Program-made: the position numbers and the translations under genes
Shown here: positions 44,645 to 53,387 of the stretch, piece after piece
How the letters are laid out: every line of letters starts with the position of its first letter
Numbering within the stretch: position 1 is the stretch's first letter
Notes under the pieces: model-generated
What the model saw: the letters and a program-made list of their open reading frames with translations, nothing else
What the model was told of the DNA's origin: nothing
Database searches by the model: none
Assembly: GCF_036250735.1 (NCBI RefSeq)
Contig: NZ_CP109431.1
Span: 62,001 to 126,000, forward strand
Reading direction: 5' to 3'
Source of the DNA: Streptosporangium sp. NBC_01495
Lineage (GTDB): Bacteria; Actinomycetota; Actinomycetes; Streptosporangiales; Streptosporangiaceae
DNA: 64,000 bases

Positions 44645-44874
44645 GACCTGCTCGGTGCTCTGCGCCGTCGATCACCGGGCTGCAAGATCCGTGCGTCTGC
44701 CGGTGCGGCGATGGATGTGCGGCTGGTGCAGGCCCGTCGGCACGGTGCGCGGCGGGCCCGCATCGAGATCAACACCGGTGAAGCTCTTCCGACTTTGAGC
44801 GGGGAACGCGCTCCAGGGCGCGAGCTAGCCATGACCTCTTTCATTAACCGACTAACCAGTTTGTGTGGAATATC

Positions 44875-45867
44875 ATGAAACGAATACGTACTGCACTTGC
44901 TCTCTGTCTCTGCGTTGCCCTTACGGCCTGTGGAGCATTCGAGAGCGAAACCCCGGCCACCACCGAGCGTGCCCTGACCCAGATCAAGGTCGGGGCACTG
45001 CTGGTCCCAGACGCCGCCCCGGCCCACATCGCGTTGAAGCGCGGCTTCTTCCGTGACGAAGGCCTCGACGTCACGATGGAGCCGATCCAGGCCGCCAGCA
45101 TGGCACTCCCCGCGCTCGACGGCGGCAGCCTGCAATTCGCGCTGCTCAACTACGTCACCGTCGTCCTGTCGACAGCAGAAGGCGACGCCAAGCTCGTCAT
45201 GGTCGCCGACAGCTACGAGGCGGCCGAGGACACCTTCGTCGTCATGGTCCGTAAGAACTCCTCGCACAAGACCATGTTGGATCTGAAGGGCAAGAAGGTA
45301 GGCGTCGCATCTCGCAAAAGCATCGGCTCCCTCACCGTGGCCTCAGCGCTCAAAACGGTCGGCTTGAAGGAGAGCGACGTCGAGCTCGTGGAGTTCCCGC
45401 TGCCCGAGATGGCCGCTCAGCTCATCGGGGGCACCGTCGACGCCGCCTGGATGACCCAGCCGTACATCCAGGACATCAGCAAGAAGCACGGGGCTCGCAA
45501 GCTGCAGGACATGGCCAAGGACGCGATGGCTAACATCCCTGTCGCCGGGTGGGGAACCACCACCGCCTACGCCAAGGCAAACCCGCACGTCGTCGCCGCA
45601 TTCCAGCGGGCCATCGGCAAGGCCCAGCAGATCGCTGCCAAAGACCGCAAAGCCGTCGAGGAGGTCCTGCCGACCTACACCAAGATCGACGCCGCGACGG
45701 CCGCCACCATCGCCCTCGGCAATTTCCCCACCACCATGGACCCGAACCGGCTGCAGCGCATCCCCGACGCAATGCTGGAGCACGACTACCTGACCAAACC
45801 GTTCATAGTGAAAGAACTGTTGGCCCCCGCGCCCGCCTTAGCCCCAACCCCCATCAGAGACCAATGA
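44875..45867 (+). CDS. ABC-type solute-binding lipoprotein (NMT1/SsuA-like)
   Basis: 330 aa from ATG 44875. Lipoprotein signal peptide: KRIRTALALCLCVALTACG with the lipobox Cys at about residue 20. The mature part is a class II periplasmic-binding fold of the nitrate/sulfonate/thiamine-precursor group: ALKRGFFRDEGLDVTMEP, LQFALLNYVTVV, LKGKKVGVASRKSIG and GTVDAAWMTQPYIQD. No permease or ATPase gene lies in the window, so it is an orphan binding protein or uses components encoded elsewhere. It sits directly upstream of O-methyltransferases. Confidence 0.85.
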   Translation: MKRIRTALALCLCVALTACGAFESETPATTERALTQIKVGALLVPDAAPAHIALKRGFFRDEGLDVTMEPIQAASMALPALDGGSLQFALLNYVTVVLSTAEGDAKLVMVADSYEAAEDTFVVMVRKNSSHKTMLDLKGKKVGVASRKSIGSLTVASALKTVGLKESDVELVEFPLPEMAAQLIGGTVDAAWMTQPYIQDISKKHGARKLQDMAKDAMANIPVAGWGTTTAYAKANPHVVAAFQRAIGKAQQIAAKDRKAVEEVLPTYTKIDAATAATIALGNFPTTMDPNRLQRIPDAMLEHDYLTKPFIVKELLAPAPALAPTPIRDQ

Positions 45868-46010
45868 TGGCCAACACGACCCCGAGCGGTCTGCCGATCC
45901 GGCCGCGCGACACCACACCAGCGGCCAGCAGCAGTCAGGTCGGCCAGGCTCCTCACGAGACCGTCCAGGCGCTGGCGACACCGACACCGACCTCAACACC
46001 GAAGGGATGA
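45864..46010 (+). CDS. Short Thr/Pro-rich open frame
   Basis: 48 codons from ATG 45864 (ATGA overlap with the lipoprotein stop), ending 10 bases before the O-methyltransferase start. The product is rich in Thr, Pro, Ser and Ala. The tight fit between two genes favours translation, but composition is close to random GC-rich sequence. No function can be assigned. Confidence 0.35.
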   Translation: MMANTTPSGLPIRPRDTTPAASSSQVGQAPHETVQALATPTPTSTPKG

Positions 46011-46020
46011 CTGCGCCGCC

Positions 46021-47094
46021 ATGAGCGAGACCAAATTGCCCCGGCGTATTCGCGCTACTCCCCCATCCGGCATCGGCCAGGTGAGTGCTCGGCAGCAGGA
46101 GTACATCCAGGACATCATCGACGGCGTCCCGCTCTTCGGCGTGTTGAACGCCTTCTGCGAGCTCGGCGTCGCCGACATCCTGGACGCGGCCGGCGAGAAG
46201 ATCCTGACGGTGGCCGAGGTGGCCGAGCAGTGCGGCGCCATCCCGGACCTGCTGGAGCGGATCTTGCTCCCCTTGGCCGGCGCGGGCATCGTCACCCTGA
46301 CTCCTGCGGGTGTCACCTTGACCGAACTGGGGGCCGCGGTGCGCCGCGGCGTCCCGGGCTCTATGCGGGACACGGTGACCTGGGCCGCCACTGCTGTCAG
46401 CTGGGGCGCCGTGCCCAAGCTGAGTGAGGTCCTTCGCACCGGCCAGCCGATTCTGCCCGGCGGCAAGCGCTCGCTGTATGAGTACTTGGAAGCCCACCCT
46501 CAGCAAAGAGCGGCGTTCGGCGAGTCCATGGCCTCTCGTTCCCGCCCGGTCGCGAGAGCGCTCGCCGCTCAGGACTTCTCCGATGTGCGCACCGTTGTGG
46601 ACGTGGGTGGCGGCATCGGCATGATGCTCGCAACCGTCCTGGAGGCTCACCCGCACCTGAGCGGAGTCCTGCAGGAGTTGTCGTCGGTCGCCGAACGCGC
46701 CGAGGCCGCCATGGCCGCCCGCGGGATGGCCGACCGCTGGCAGGTGTTGCCCGGTGACTTCTTCGAGGGCGTCCCCTGCTTCGAGCAGGTGCCTGGAAAA
46801 GTGGTGTACCTGCTGAGCAGGGTCCTGCGCACCTTGGGTGATGAGGACGCGCGGCGGCTCCTCGCCCGGTTCCATGCCGTCATGGCCATGTCCAAATGCC
46901 CGACCGAGCTGTGGTGCGTCGACCAGCTGACGCTCAACGCCCTCCCGGACGTGACCATGATGCAGTTCTTCCCCGGCGGCCGGGAGCGCACCAGCGATCA
47001 GTACAGCGAGCTGCTGAACAAGGCTGGATTCGCGCTGCGACGCAACACGCCCTTGGCCGGCGGCCTGAACCTGGTGGTCGCAACCCTCACGTGA
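46021..47094 (+). CDS. Small-molecule O-methyltransferase
   Basis: 357 aa. N-terminal winged-helix dimerisation domain (FGVLNAFCELGVADILDAAG, LTVAEVAEQCGAIPDLLERI) and a C-terminal SAM domain with TVVDVGGGIGMMLATVLE near 192-210 and VLPGDFFEGVP. It belongs to the acetylserotonin/hydroxyneurosporene-type family. In the usual catalytic region the His of the family (HxWxD) is replaced: YLLSRVLRTLGDEDA. Altered catalysis, or a non-methylating role, is possible. It converges with no gene; the next is a small hypothetical. Confidence 0.88.
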   Translation: MSETKLPRRIRATPPSGIGQVSARQQEYIQDIIDGVPLFGVLNAFCELGVADILDAAGEKILTVAEVAEQCGAIPDLLERILLPLAGAGIVTLTPAGVTLTELGAAVRRGVPGSMRDTVTWAATAVSWGAVPKLSEVLRTGQPILPGGKRSLYEYLEAHPQQRAAFGESMASRSRPVARALAAQDFSDVRTVVDVGGGIGMMLATVLEAHPHLSGVLQELSSVAERAEAAMAARGMADRWQVLPGDFFEGVPCFEQVPGKVVYLLSRVLRTLGDEDARRLLARFHAVMAMSKCPTELWCVDQLTLNALPDVTMMQFFPGGRERTSDQYSELLNKAGFALRRNTPLAGGLNLVVATLT

Positions 47095-47096
47095 AC

Positions 47097-47155
47097 TTGG
47101 CAACGCCAAGTGGGCGCGCGGACCCTACCACCGTTCCCACCGCTGGCGTTGCCAA
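47097..47155. repeat. 12-bp inverted repeat after the O-methyltransferase
   Basis: TTGGCAACGCCA at 47097-47108 is the exact reverse complement of TGGCGTTGCCAA at 47144-47155, starting two bases after the O-methyltransferase stop. It could act as a weak terminator or a binding site. There is no T tract. Confidence 0.5.
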
Positions 47156-47313
47156 CAACTCTGGCGCACCCGCGATGACCGGACGGCTCGCTCCCCATGG
47201 TGAGCCCCGGTCCGCAGGATGCAGCCAGAGCGCTCTGCGCCCTGGGTCGCCTTCCGGGGTAGGCCGGCCCGGGCGCGGACCCGCATCGTCATCACAACTG
47301 GAGATGATCATGG

Positions 47314-47826
47314 ATGACTCACAGGTGTTCGGCGTGCCCGACAGGTGCTGCGGTGACCGCCCAACGCCGTAAGGCTGGATGGCCTATACGGCCGCCGCGT
47401 GGTGGCGACCAGGTCACGGTCATCCAACTGCTTCACAGCCACGTTGCCACGCAGAGCTGTGGGCATGCGCTGCTCGGCCAAACAGGCGTGATCATGTGGT
47501 TGCTGCGAGGTGGCTCCTACGCCTTGGTCGAGCTGGAGGAGAAGGTCCGGGCTGCCGGTGGATGGGTGGGGCGGCTGAGTTTTCACCTCGACGACCTCAA
47601 CATCAGGGTGAATGCTCAGCCGCCGCGCGAGCCGTACGGCACCGGGTTGGGCCCAGACCGCCGCGGGCACGCGATCACCGCTCGGCCTCCCCCACGCCCC
47701 GTACCGGCCCTGTGCGGGGTGATGGCGAACCCGCTGCTGATCGGCGACTGGTGCCTGCCATTCGCTGCGGACATGACCCGCACCTGCGGTGAGTGTGCCC
47801 GCATCGTCACCAGCACCCCCGTCTGA
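47314..47826 (+). CDS. Hypothetical protein with C-terminal Cys-rich segment
   Basis: 170 aa at most. The end, MANPLLIGDWCLPFAADMTRTCGECARIV, has the look of a short actinobacterial zinc-binding domain (His/Cys upstream in RPVPALCG). The N-terminal half is less natural, so the true start may be at a later GTG or ATG. ATGACTCACAGG begins the frame after a possible GAGATGATC site. Confidence 0.4.
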   Translation: MTHRCSACPTGAAVTAQRRKAGWPIRPPRGGDQVTVIQLLHSHVATQSCGHALLGQTGVIMWLLRGGSYALVELEEKVRAAGGWVGRLSFHLDDLNIRVNAQPPREPYGTGLGPDRRGHAITARPPPRPVPALCGVMANPLLIGDWCLPFAADMTRTCGECARIVTSTPV

Positions 47827-48085
47827 AGCCACCCCGCCCCTTCCCGCCGCGGGCCACCCCTCACCGCCCGCGGATCGCCGCCCCGTCCCCGCCGCTCACC
47901 CCGCATCTTTTCCTCTCACTCTTTGGCAGGAGGCAGCACCCGTTGACCCCCCCGTACCGACGTCGACCTTTCTTCATCCCGCTCGCCCTCTCCATCCTCG
48001 GCCGGCTCGTTCTCGCCCGCCGATACGAGTACGGCCGTCAGCCAAAGCCGATCCAGCTCTTCGTAGCAGCCGAAGGAGGTACCCG

Positions 48086-49669
48086 ATGAGGTCGGCCCCG
48101 CCCCCCTTCCCCACCTCCACGCCAGCCACCCCTGCGGCAACCGCCCATCCCCGAGAGGTAATTCAGACCATCATCGGCCGCTACTGGCTGGCCTGCGGCC
48201 TGCGGGCCCTTGTCGAGGTAGGCGTCGCCAACGTCCTGTTCGGCAGGCGTACGGGCATGGGTATTTCGGAGCTGGCCGCAGCCTGTCATGCCCATCCGCA
48301 GTCGCTGGCCTGGCTGCTGCGGGCCTTGGCTCCGGCCGGACTGGTCACGGCTAAGGCGGATGGCTGGCATCTCCTGCCCGCCGGAGAACTGCTGGCCCGC
48401 AACCACCCCGACTCCCTGCAATCAGTCGTGTGGAACTGCGGGAAGCCCGCCTATGGGCAGATGCTGCGGAACCTGCCCGACCTGGTCGTCTCCACCTCCT
48501 CAGCCGTGCCCGCGTTCTACCCCGCCCTGCCCGCCGAAAGCACGCTCGGCGATGCTCTCTCCCCTTCGTGGTCGCCGGCTCCGACAACCGCCGACGCGAT
48601 GGCCACCACCTCCGAGGCGCCGCAGGCGCGTCGCAGCATCCTCACCATGCTGGAGGCCTTCGGTGACCTCGGCGCCCTCCTCGTCGCCGCAAAACACCGC
48701 TGGGCCGACCAACTGAGCGACGGCCCGCTCAGCCTCATCACTTTGGCCACCCGCCTCAACGCTTCCCCCAGCGCCGTCGCGGTGATCGCGCACGCCCTGA
48801 GCAGGCTGGGCATCATCGAGTCGGTGCCCGGTGAGCGCTACGCGCTCACCGACGCAGGGCACACCCTGCGCTACGACCGCCCCGACTCCATGCGCACAGC
48901 GGTGCTGATGTGCGCTGATCCGGTGTGGTGGGAGGCGATGTGGCACCTGGTCACGGTAGTGCGTACCGGCAAACCGTGCCTGCCCTACCCCTACCAGTCG
49001 GGGTATGCCTACCTGGCGGCCGACCCCGACGCTCAGAACTTGTTCGATCGGTTCATGGTGCACCGCAGCGCGCCGGTCGCCGACCAGCTCGGCGCCTGGG
49101 CCACCACGGCGACGGTGCCTGATGGGAGCACCATCGTCGATGTCGGCGGCGGCCGCGGCACGCTGCTGGCCGCCATCCTGGCGCGCCGCAGCAGTTGCCG
49201 AGGAGTACTGCTGGAGCGCGACGTGGTCCTCCCCCAGGCGCGCACCTACCTCATCGACCGCAACGTCGCCGACCGGTGCCAGCTCATCGCCGGCGACTTT
49301 TTCACCGACCTCCCGCCCGGTCACGCCACCTACCTGCTCGGCAGTGTCGTGCACAACTGGGGCGACCTGGATGCTTCACGTCTTTTGGGGGCCGCGTACT
49401 CGGCGATGAGCAGCACCCCCGGCCCGGCCCAGCTGGTCTGCGTGGAGGCGTTACTGCCCGATGAGTCGCAGCCCATCATCGGCCACAACCATCTCCTGTA
49501 CGGCTACATCCTGCGGATGATGAGCCTGTTTCCCCAAGGCCATGAGCGCACCGTCACCGAATACACCGCCCTGCTGGGCGAGGCGGGCTTCGAGATCTCT
49601 TCCACCACGGCCCTGCCCCACGGGCTCTCCCTCATCATCGCTGTCCCTATCACCGAACCCACCCCATAA
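48086..49669 (+). CDS. O-methyltransferase with duplicated N-terminal domain
   Basis: 527 aa; AAGGAGGT six bases before ATG 48086 fixes the start. Residues 23-150 form one dimerisation/winged-helix unit (IIGRYWLACGLRALVEVGVA, LAAACHAHPQSLAWLLRALA). Residues 185-300 form a second (MLEAFGDLGALLVAAKHRWA, LATRLNASPSAVAVIAHALS). The SAM domain follows with IVDVGGGRGTL (350-360), LIAGDFFTDLP and VVHNWGDLDASRLL, which keeps the catalytic His. Normal family length is about 340 aa, so the extra ~170 residues are an unusual feature. It precedes two P450 genes. Confidence 0.88.
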   Translation: MRSAPPPFPTSTPATPAATAHPREVIQTIIGRYWLACGLRALVEVGVANVLFGRRTGMGISELAAACHAHPQSLAWLLRALAPAGLVTAKADGWHLLPAGELLARNHPDSLQSVVWNCGKPAYGQMLRNLPDLVVSTSSAVPAFYPALPAESTLGDALSPSWSPAPTTADAMATTSEAPQARRSILTMLEAFGDLGALLVAAKHRWADQLSDGPLSLITLATRLNASPSAVAVIAHALSRLGIIESVPGERYALTDAGHTLRYDRPDSMRTAVLMCADPVWWEAMWHLVTVVRTGKPCLPYPYQSGYAYLAADPDAQNLFDRFMVHRSAPVADQLGAWATTATVPDGSTIVDVGGGRGTLLAAILARRSSCRGVLLERDVVLPQARTYLIDRNVADRCQLIAGDFFTDLPPGHATYLLGSVVHNWGDLDASRLLGAAYSAMSSTPGPAQLVCVEALLPDESQPIIGHNHLLYGYILRMMSLFPQGHERTVTEYTALLGEAGFEISSTTALPHGLSLIIAVPITEPTP

Positions 49670-49849
49670 CCCCTGAGCGCCCTGCCCCCGTGAACCGGGG
49701 CGCTCAGGTTCCAGCTCTCGCCGGTAGGCCGACCGGCACATCGGTCGGCCTGGCGGCGAGACCTCTCGCCGGTTGCTGCCGCCGGTCTCCCCCTACCCGG
49801 CGCCGCGCACACCGCCGCCACCCCACCCTCGTTACCTGGAGCCCGTCCG

Positions 49850-51226
49850 ATGCCTCGCCCCCCTTCTCCCCATCCTCCAACACCCCCCAGCCGCTGTCCG
49901 GTTCAGCCGCTGTTCGGGCCGGAGTTCTCCGCCAACCCCGTCGAGGTGTTTCGCCGCCTGCGCGCCGACGGAGACGTTGTCGCCCCCGTGTGGCTGGCCG
50001 AAGGGGTGCTCGCCTACGCCGTCGTGGACCTGCAGACGATTTTCGCCATCAACCGCGCGCCGGACATCTGGTCGCGTGACTCGCGGTGGTGGCCTCTCTT
50101 GTCCCAGGGGGCGATACCCGATGACTTCGAGCTTGGGCCCATGATGAGCTGGCGCAAAAACCTGCTCTTCGCCGACGGCGCCGACCACGCGCGTCTGCGT
50201 GCAGCCGTCGAGGAAGCTTTGGCCGACGTGAACGAGGACGCCCTGATTCGGCAGGTCCAGCAGGAAGCCACCGGGCTCATTCACGCTTTCGCCTCTCACG
50301 GCCGCGCCGATCTGGTCTCCCAGTACGCCGCCTTGGTGCCGCTGCGTATCGTCATGAGGTTGTTCGGTCTCGACGCCGCCGACGTCAACATGCTCCTGCC
50401 GATCCTGCAGCGCATCTGGGACGGCACCGACGCGGTAGCGGCCAACTTCGCCTATGAGCGCATCTTGCGCAGGCTCATCCACCGCCAGCGCGTCTGGCCG
50501 GGCAAGACCATCACCGCGTTCCTCGACGCCCATTCCGCCGATCTCACCGAGGCTGAACTCCTCCAGCACCTGGTGCTGCTCATCGGCGCCGCCGGCGGCC
50601 CCACCGGCAACCTGATCGCCAACGCGCTCGGCCTGCTGCTGTGCGACGGGCCCCTGGGCCGTGACGTCCAGGCAAAACGGACCACCATCACTGAGGCGAT
50701 CCACCAGGTGCTCTGGCGGGAAAACCCCATGCAGTTGTATCCGTTCGTCTTCCCGGTCATCGACGTCACCCTGGGCCGCCACACCATCCCCGCCGGCACG
50801 CCGGTCGGTATGGCCATCACCGCGGCGAACATGGGCGTAACCGATGACCGAGACGGGCAACTGCACGGCAACCGCGCACACGCCAGCTTCGGCGCCGGCC
50901 CCCACCGCTGCCCCGGCCGCACAATGGCGCTGGATATCGCCGCCCACGCCATCACCCAGCTGTTTGACCTGCTGCCCGATCTGCGCCTCGAAAAGCCGGG
51001 GACACCTCTGACTCGGCGCCCTTCCCTGTTCGCCTACGCCGTCGAGTCGCTGCCTGTCGTCTTCACCGCCCCCTCCCCCTCTCGTGCGCAGAAAGGATCC
51101 TCATGGACACCCCCCGCCCCCTCCTTCTCACCCCAGAACCACCCCACGAGCAAGCAGCCCGCCTCCACGCCCTCGGCCCGGCGTTCCCGGTGGAACTCCC
51201 TGGCGGCGTGGTTGCGTGGGCGGTGA
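49850..51226 (+). CDS. Cytochrome P450 lacking the ExxR motif
   Basis: 458 aa. The heme loop FGAGPHRCPGR (347-357, thiolate C354) is intact. The I-helix reads LIGAAGGPTGN without the usual acid-alcohol pair. In the K helix the aligned segment is AIHQVLWRENP, so the expected E-x-x-R is Q286-x-x-W289. CYP157 enzymes of streptomycetes are the known P450 family missing ExxR and are often encoded beside a normal P450, as here. The last ~45 residues overlap the next P450 by 124 bases and look non-conserved, probably because an earlier stop was lost. Confidence 0.85.
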   Translation: MPRPPSPHPPTPPSRCPVQPLFGPEFSANPVEVFRRLRADGDVVAPVWLAEGVLAYAVVDLQTIFAINRAPDIWSRDSRWWPLLSQGAIPDDFELGPMMSWRKNLLFADGADHARLRAAVEEALADVNEDALIRQVQQEATGLIHAFASHGRADLVSQYAALVPLRIVMRLFGLDAADVNMLLPILQRIWDGTDAVAANFAYERILRRLIHRQRVWPGKTITAFLDAHSADLTEAELLQHLVLLIGAAGGPTGNLIANALGLLLCDGPLGRDVQAKRTTITEAIHQVLWRENPMQLYPFVFPVIDVTLGRHTIPAGTPVGMAITAANMGVTDDRDGQLHGNRAHASFGAGPHRCPGRTMALDIAAHAITQLFDLLPDLRLEKPGTPLTRRPSLFAYAVESLPVVFTAPSPSRAQKGSSWTPPAPSFSPQNHPTSKQPASTPSARRSRWNSLAAWLRGR

Positions 51227-52368
51227 CCCGGCACACCCTGTTGAAGCGCATCTCCACCGATGCGCGCTTCGCCAAGAACCCTCGACACTGGCGCCTGTGG
51301 GCCAGCGGCCAGATCCCGTCGAACTGGCCGTTGATCTCCTGGGTCGCCGTCCAGAACATGCTCACCGCTGATGCCCCCGACCACCCCAGGCTGCGTCACC
51401 TGGTCGACCAAGCCTTCACCCGACCTCAGGTGGAGCGGCTCGCACCACGCATCACCGCGATCACCGGTGAGCTGCTGCGGGACATGGCCACCGGCGCCAC
51501 CCACACCGGCAGTGGCACCAGCCCGGTGACCGACCTGAAGGCCGCCCTCGCGCTGCCGCTGCCCCTGACGGTGATCAGCGAGTTGTTCGGCGTCCCCGAC
51601 CGCCAACGCGAGCGGCTCCAGCCCCTGTGCCGCGCGGTGTTCGACCAGAGCATCACCCCCGACCAAGCCCAACGCGCCCACGAAGGACTCCAACACGAAC
51701 TGGCCGAACTCGTGCGACACAAACGCGCCGAGCCGGGCCCCGACATGACCAGCGCCCTCGTCGCCGCCCGAGACGGAGATGACCGCCTCACCGAACCCGA
51801 ACTGATCTGGACCCTGATCCTGATGATCGGCGCCGGATATGAGACGACCACCAACTTGATCACCAACGCCGTCCGCGCCCTGCTCACCCACCCCGACCAG
51901 CTCGCCCTCATCACCCGCGGCGACGCCACCTGGGCGGCGGCGGTGGAGGAAACACTGCGCCTGCATCCCAGCATCGCCGCCCTGCCTTTCCGCTACACCC
52001 GCGTACCTGTCCGCATCGCCGGCATCACCATTCCCGCGGGCGAGGCCGTGCTGATGTGCTACGCCGCAGCGGGCCGTGACCCCGCCCAGCACGGAGCCAA
52101 CGCCGACCGCTTCGACCTCACCCGCCGCCAGCGCCGCCACCTGGCCTTCAGCCACGGCCCGCACCACTGCCTGGGCGCCGAACTGGCCCGGCGAGAGGCG
52201 ACCACCGCGCTGGAGATGCTCTTCACCCGCTTCCCCGACCTACAGCTGGCCCCCGTCACCCCGCCGACGTGGCTACCGTCGATCGTCGCCACCGCCCTGG
52301 CCTCACTGCCGGTCGTGCTGGGCCCGCGCGCGGCTCCCGCCACCACGATCCCCGCACCCGCCGCATGA
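51103..52368 (+). CDS. Cytochrome P450
   Basis: 421 aa from ATG 51103 with GAAAGGATCC upstream. All core motifs are present: I-helix MIGAGYETTTN, K-helix E283-TL-R286, FRYTR, and the heme loop FSHGPHHCLGAELARRE with C356. It resembles bacterial CYP154/CYP105-like monooxygenases. It needs ferredoxin partners not encoded here. Pairing with the ExxR-less P450 and two O-methyltransferases suggests oxidative tailoring of a secondary metabolite. Confidence 0.92.
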   Translation: MDTPRPLLLTPEPPHEQAARLHALGPAFPVELPGGVVAWAVTRHTLLKRISTDARFAKNPRHWRLWASGQIPSNWPLISWVAVQNMLTADAPDHPRLRHLVDQAFTRPQVERLAPRITAITGELLRDMATGATHTGSGTSPVTDLKAALALPLPLTVISELFGVPDRQRERLQPLCRAVFDQSITPDQAQRAHEGLQHELAELVRHKRAEPGPDMTSALVAARDGDDRLTEPELIWTLILMIGAGYETTTNLITNAVRALLTHPDQLALITRGDATWAAAVEETLRLHPSIAALPFRYTRVPVRIAGITIPAGEAVLMCYAAAGRDPAQHGANADRFDLTRRQRRHLAFSHGPHHCLGAELARREATTALEMLFTRFPDLQLAPVTPPTWLPSIVATALASLPVVLGPRAAPATTIPAPAA

Positions 52369-52739
52369 ACACCCGCCCCGTCCCCGCCCGCGGGCGTAGC
52401 CCCTGCTCGAACAGGTGAACATCCACCCCCTGTCCCGGGACGCCGGCGTCCCGGCCCACCGCCGGAGAGCGAGCGCGTTCCCACTCGCAAGACCAACACG
52501 GCGGCACCCACCCACACGTGCCGCCGCACTCCCCCGGACAGAGGCCGGTCCGACAACACCGACACCCCGGCCTCACATCGGCACGACACGATCACAACGA
52601 CCGATGCACCTCTGCCCGCCCCTGCCCACGGTGAGCTCTGCTCCGCGCGGCCAGAGGAACGTCCGCACCCTGCCTCCATCCGGCTCCCACAGGACGCACC
52701 TCGGGTGCGGAAACATCATCGACACAAGGTGAAAGTGAC
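52369..52739. other. Intergenic region containing a perfect palindrome
   Basis: No gene is supported in these 371 bases after the second P450. A 20-bp perfect palindrome lies at 52435-52454. The promoter for the short gene at 52740 must lie towards its right end. Confidence 0.5.
52435..52454. promoter_or_regulatory. 20-bp perfect palindrome (possible operator)
   Basis: CCGGGACGCCGGCGTCCCGG equals its own reverse complement and has no loop, so it suits a dimeric repressor better than a hairpin terminator. It lies 67 bases after the P450 stop and 285 bases before the next start. GC-rich DNA produces such palindromes by chance less often at this length. Confidence 0.45.
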
Positions 52740-53006
52740 ATGACGCAACTCACCGCACTGCAGGTAAAACAGCTCGCGGTGCTGCAACGGGACTACCCCG
52801 GATGGCACATCGCCTATGACCCGGGCCGGGCGTGCTGGATCGCCACACGGCCTGAGCCTCCCACCTCGCGCGAACACGCAGCCGGGATCAGGCGCTACCT
52901 CATCCGGTTCTCCCCCGAACGTCTCGTAGCCCGGCTCGGCGAGTACATCGAGCAGACACACCAGCTGCGCGGCGGCCGCCACACCTTCACCACCTCTAAA
53001 CATTGA
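52740..53006 (+). CDS. Small hypothetical protein
   Basis: 88 aa. Natural composition: LTALQVKQLAVLQRDYPGWH, CWIATRPEPPTSREHAAG, SPERLVARLGEYIEQTHQL. It resembles short actinobacterial proteins found beside regulators and P450s, but no function is known to me. A related but shorter frame lies at 53253-53387 (MAETFPAWEIRLSGL). Confidence 0.7.
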   Translation: MTQLTALQVKQLAVLQRDYPGWHIAYDPGRACWIATRPEPPTSREHAAGIRRYLIRFSPERLVARLGEYIEQTHQLRGGRHTFTTSKH

Positions 53007-53115
53007 CCGCTCTATTTCAAAGGACAGGCACGCGTGGATCTCGTGGATCTCGCAGCGTGAAGAATCCGGGGACCGCTCGCGAGGGTGGCGTCCCGAAGCA
53101 TCACCTGCGATAAGC

Positions 53116-53177
53116 CCTGGTGGGGCTGAGTGATCGGCCCGTTCCCCACGGCGAGCCGATCACCCAGCCCCACCAGG
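53116..53177. terminator. Long stem-loop
   Basis: The arm at 53116-53138 (starting CCTGGTGGGGCTG) pairs with 53155-53177 at 22 of 23 positions, with a G.T-compatible mismatch and a 16-base loop. It lies 110 bases after the small gene and 76 bases before the next start. There is no T run, so it may be a terminator of the actinobacterial I-shaped type or an RNA element controlling the helicase genes. Confidence 0.55.
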
Positions 53178-53252
53178 TGGACACGCACCGGGGCGCGCAC
53201 CTTCACCTCCGCTGCGCGGCAGCGAAATCACCCCCACCTCGGGAGTAGGTAC

Positions 53253-53387
53253 ATGACCGGCCTGCAGACCGAGCAGCGCGCCGTGATGGTGATGGCTGAG
53301 ACGTTTCCCGCCTGGGAGATCCGCCTTTCCGGCCTGGCTGAGGTATTCCCCCTAGTGGGGCATCGACTACGACGAAAAGGAGCATGA
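53253..53387 (+). CDS. Possible 44-residue protein overlapping the helicase start
   Basis: ATG 53253 follows GGGAGTAGG and the stop overlaps the helicase ATG (ATGA at 53384-53387), which favours translational coupling. The product contains TEQRAVMVMAETFPAWEIRL, related in style to the 88-residue protein upstream. It may be a truncated homologue retained as a leader cistron. Confidence 0.5.
   Translation: MTGLQTEQRAVMVMAETFPAWEIRLSGLAEVFPLVGHRLRRKGA

Noticed and set aside
47789-48085. N-terminal extension of the doubled O-methyltransferase
   Set aside because: The extra ~99 residues are Pro/Arg-rich, and a perfect AAGGAGGT sits just before ATG 48086.
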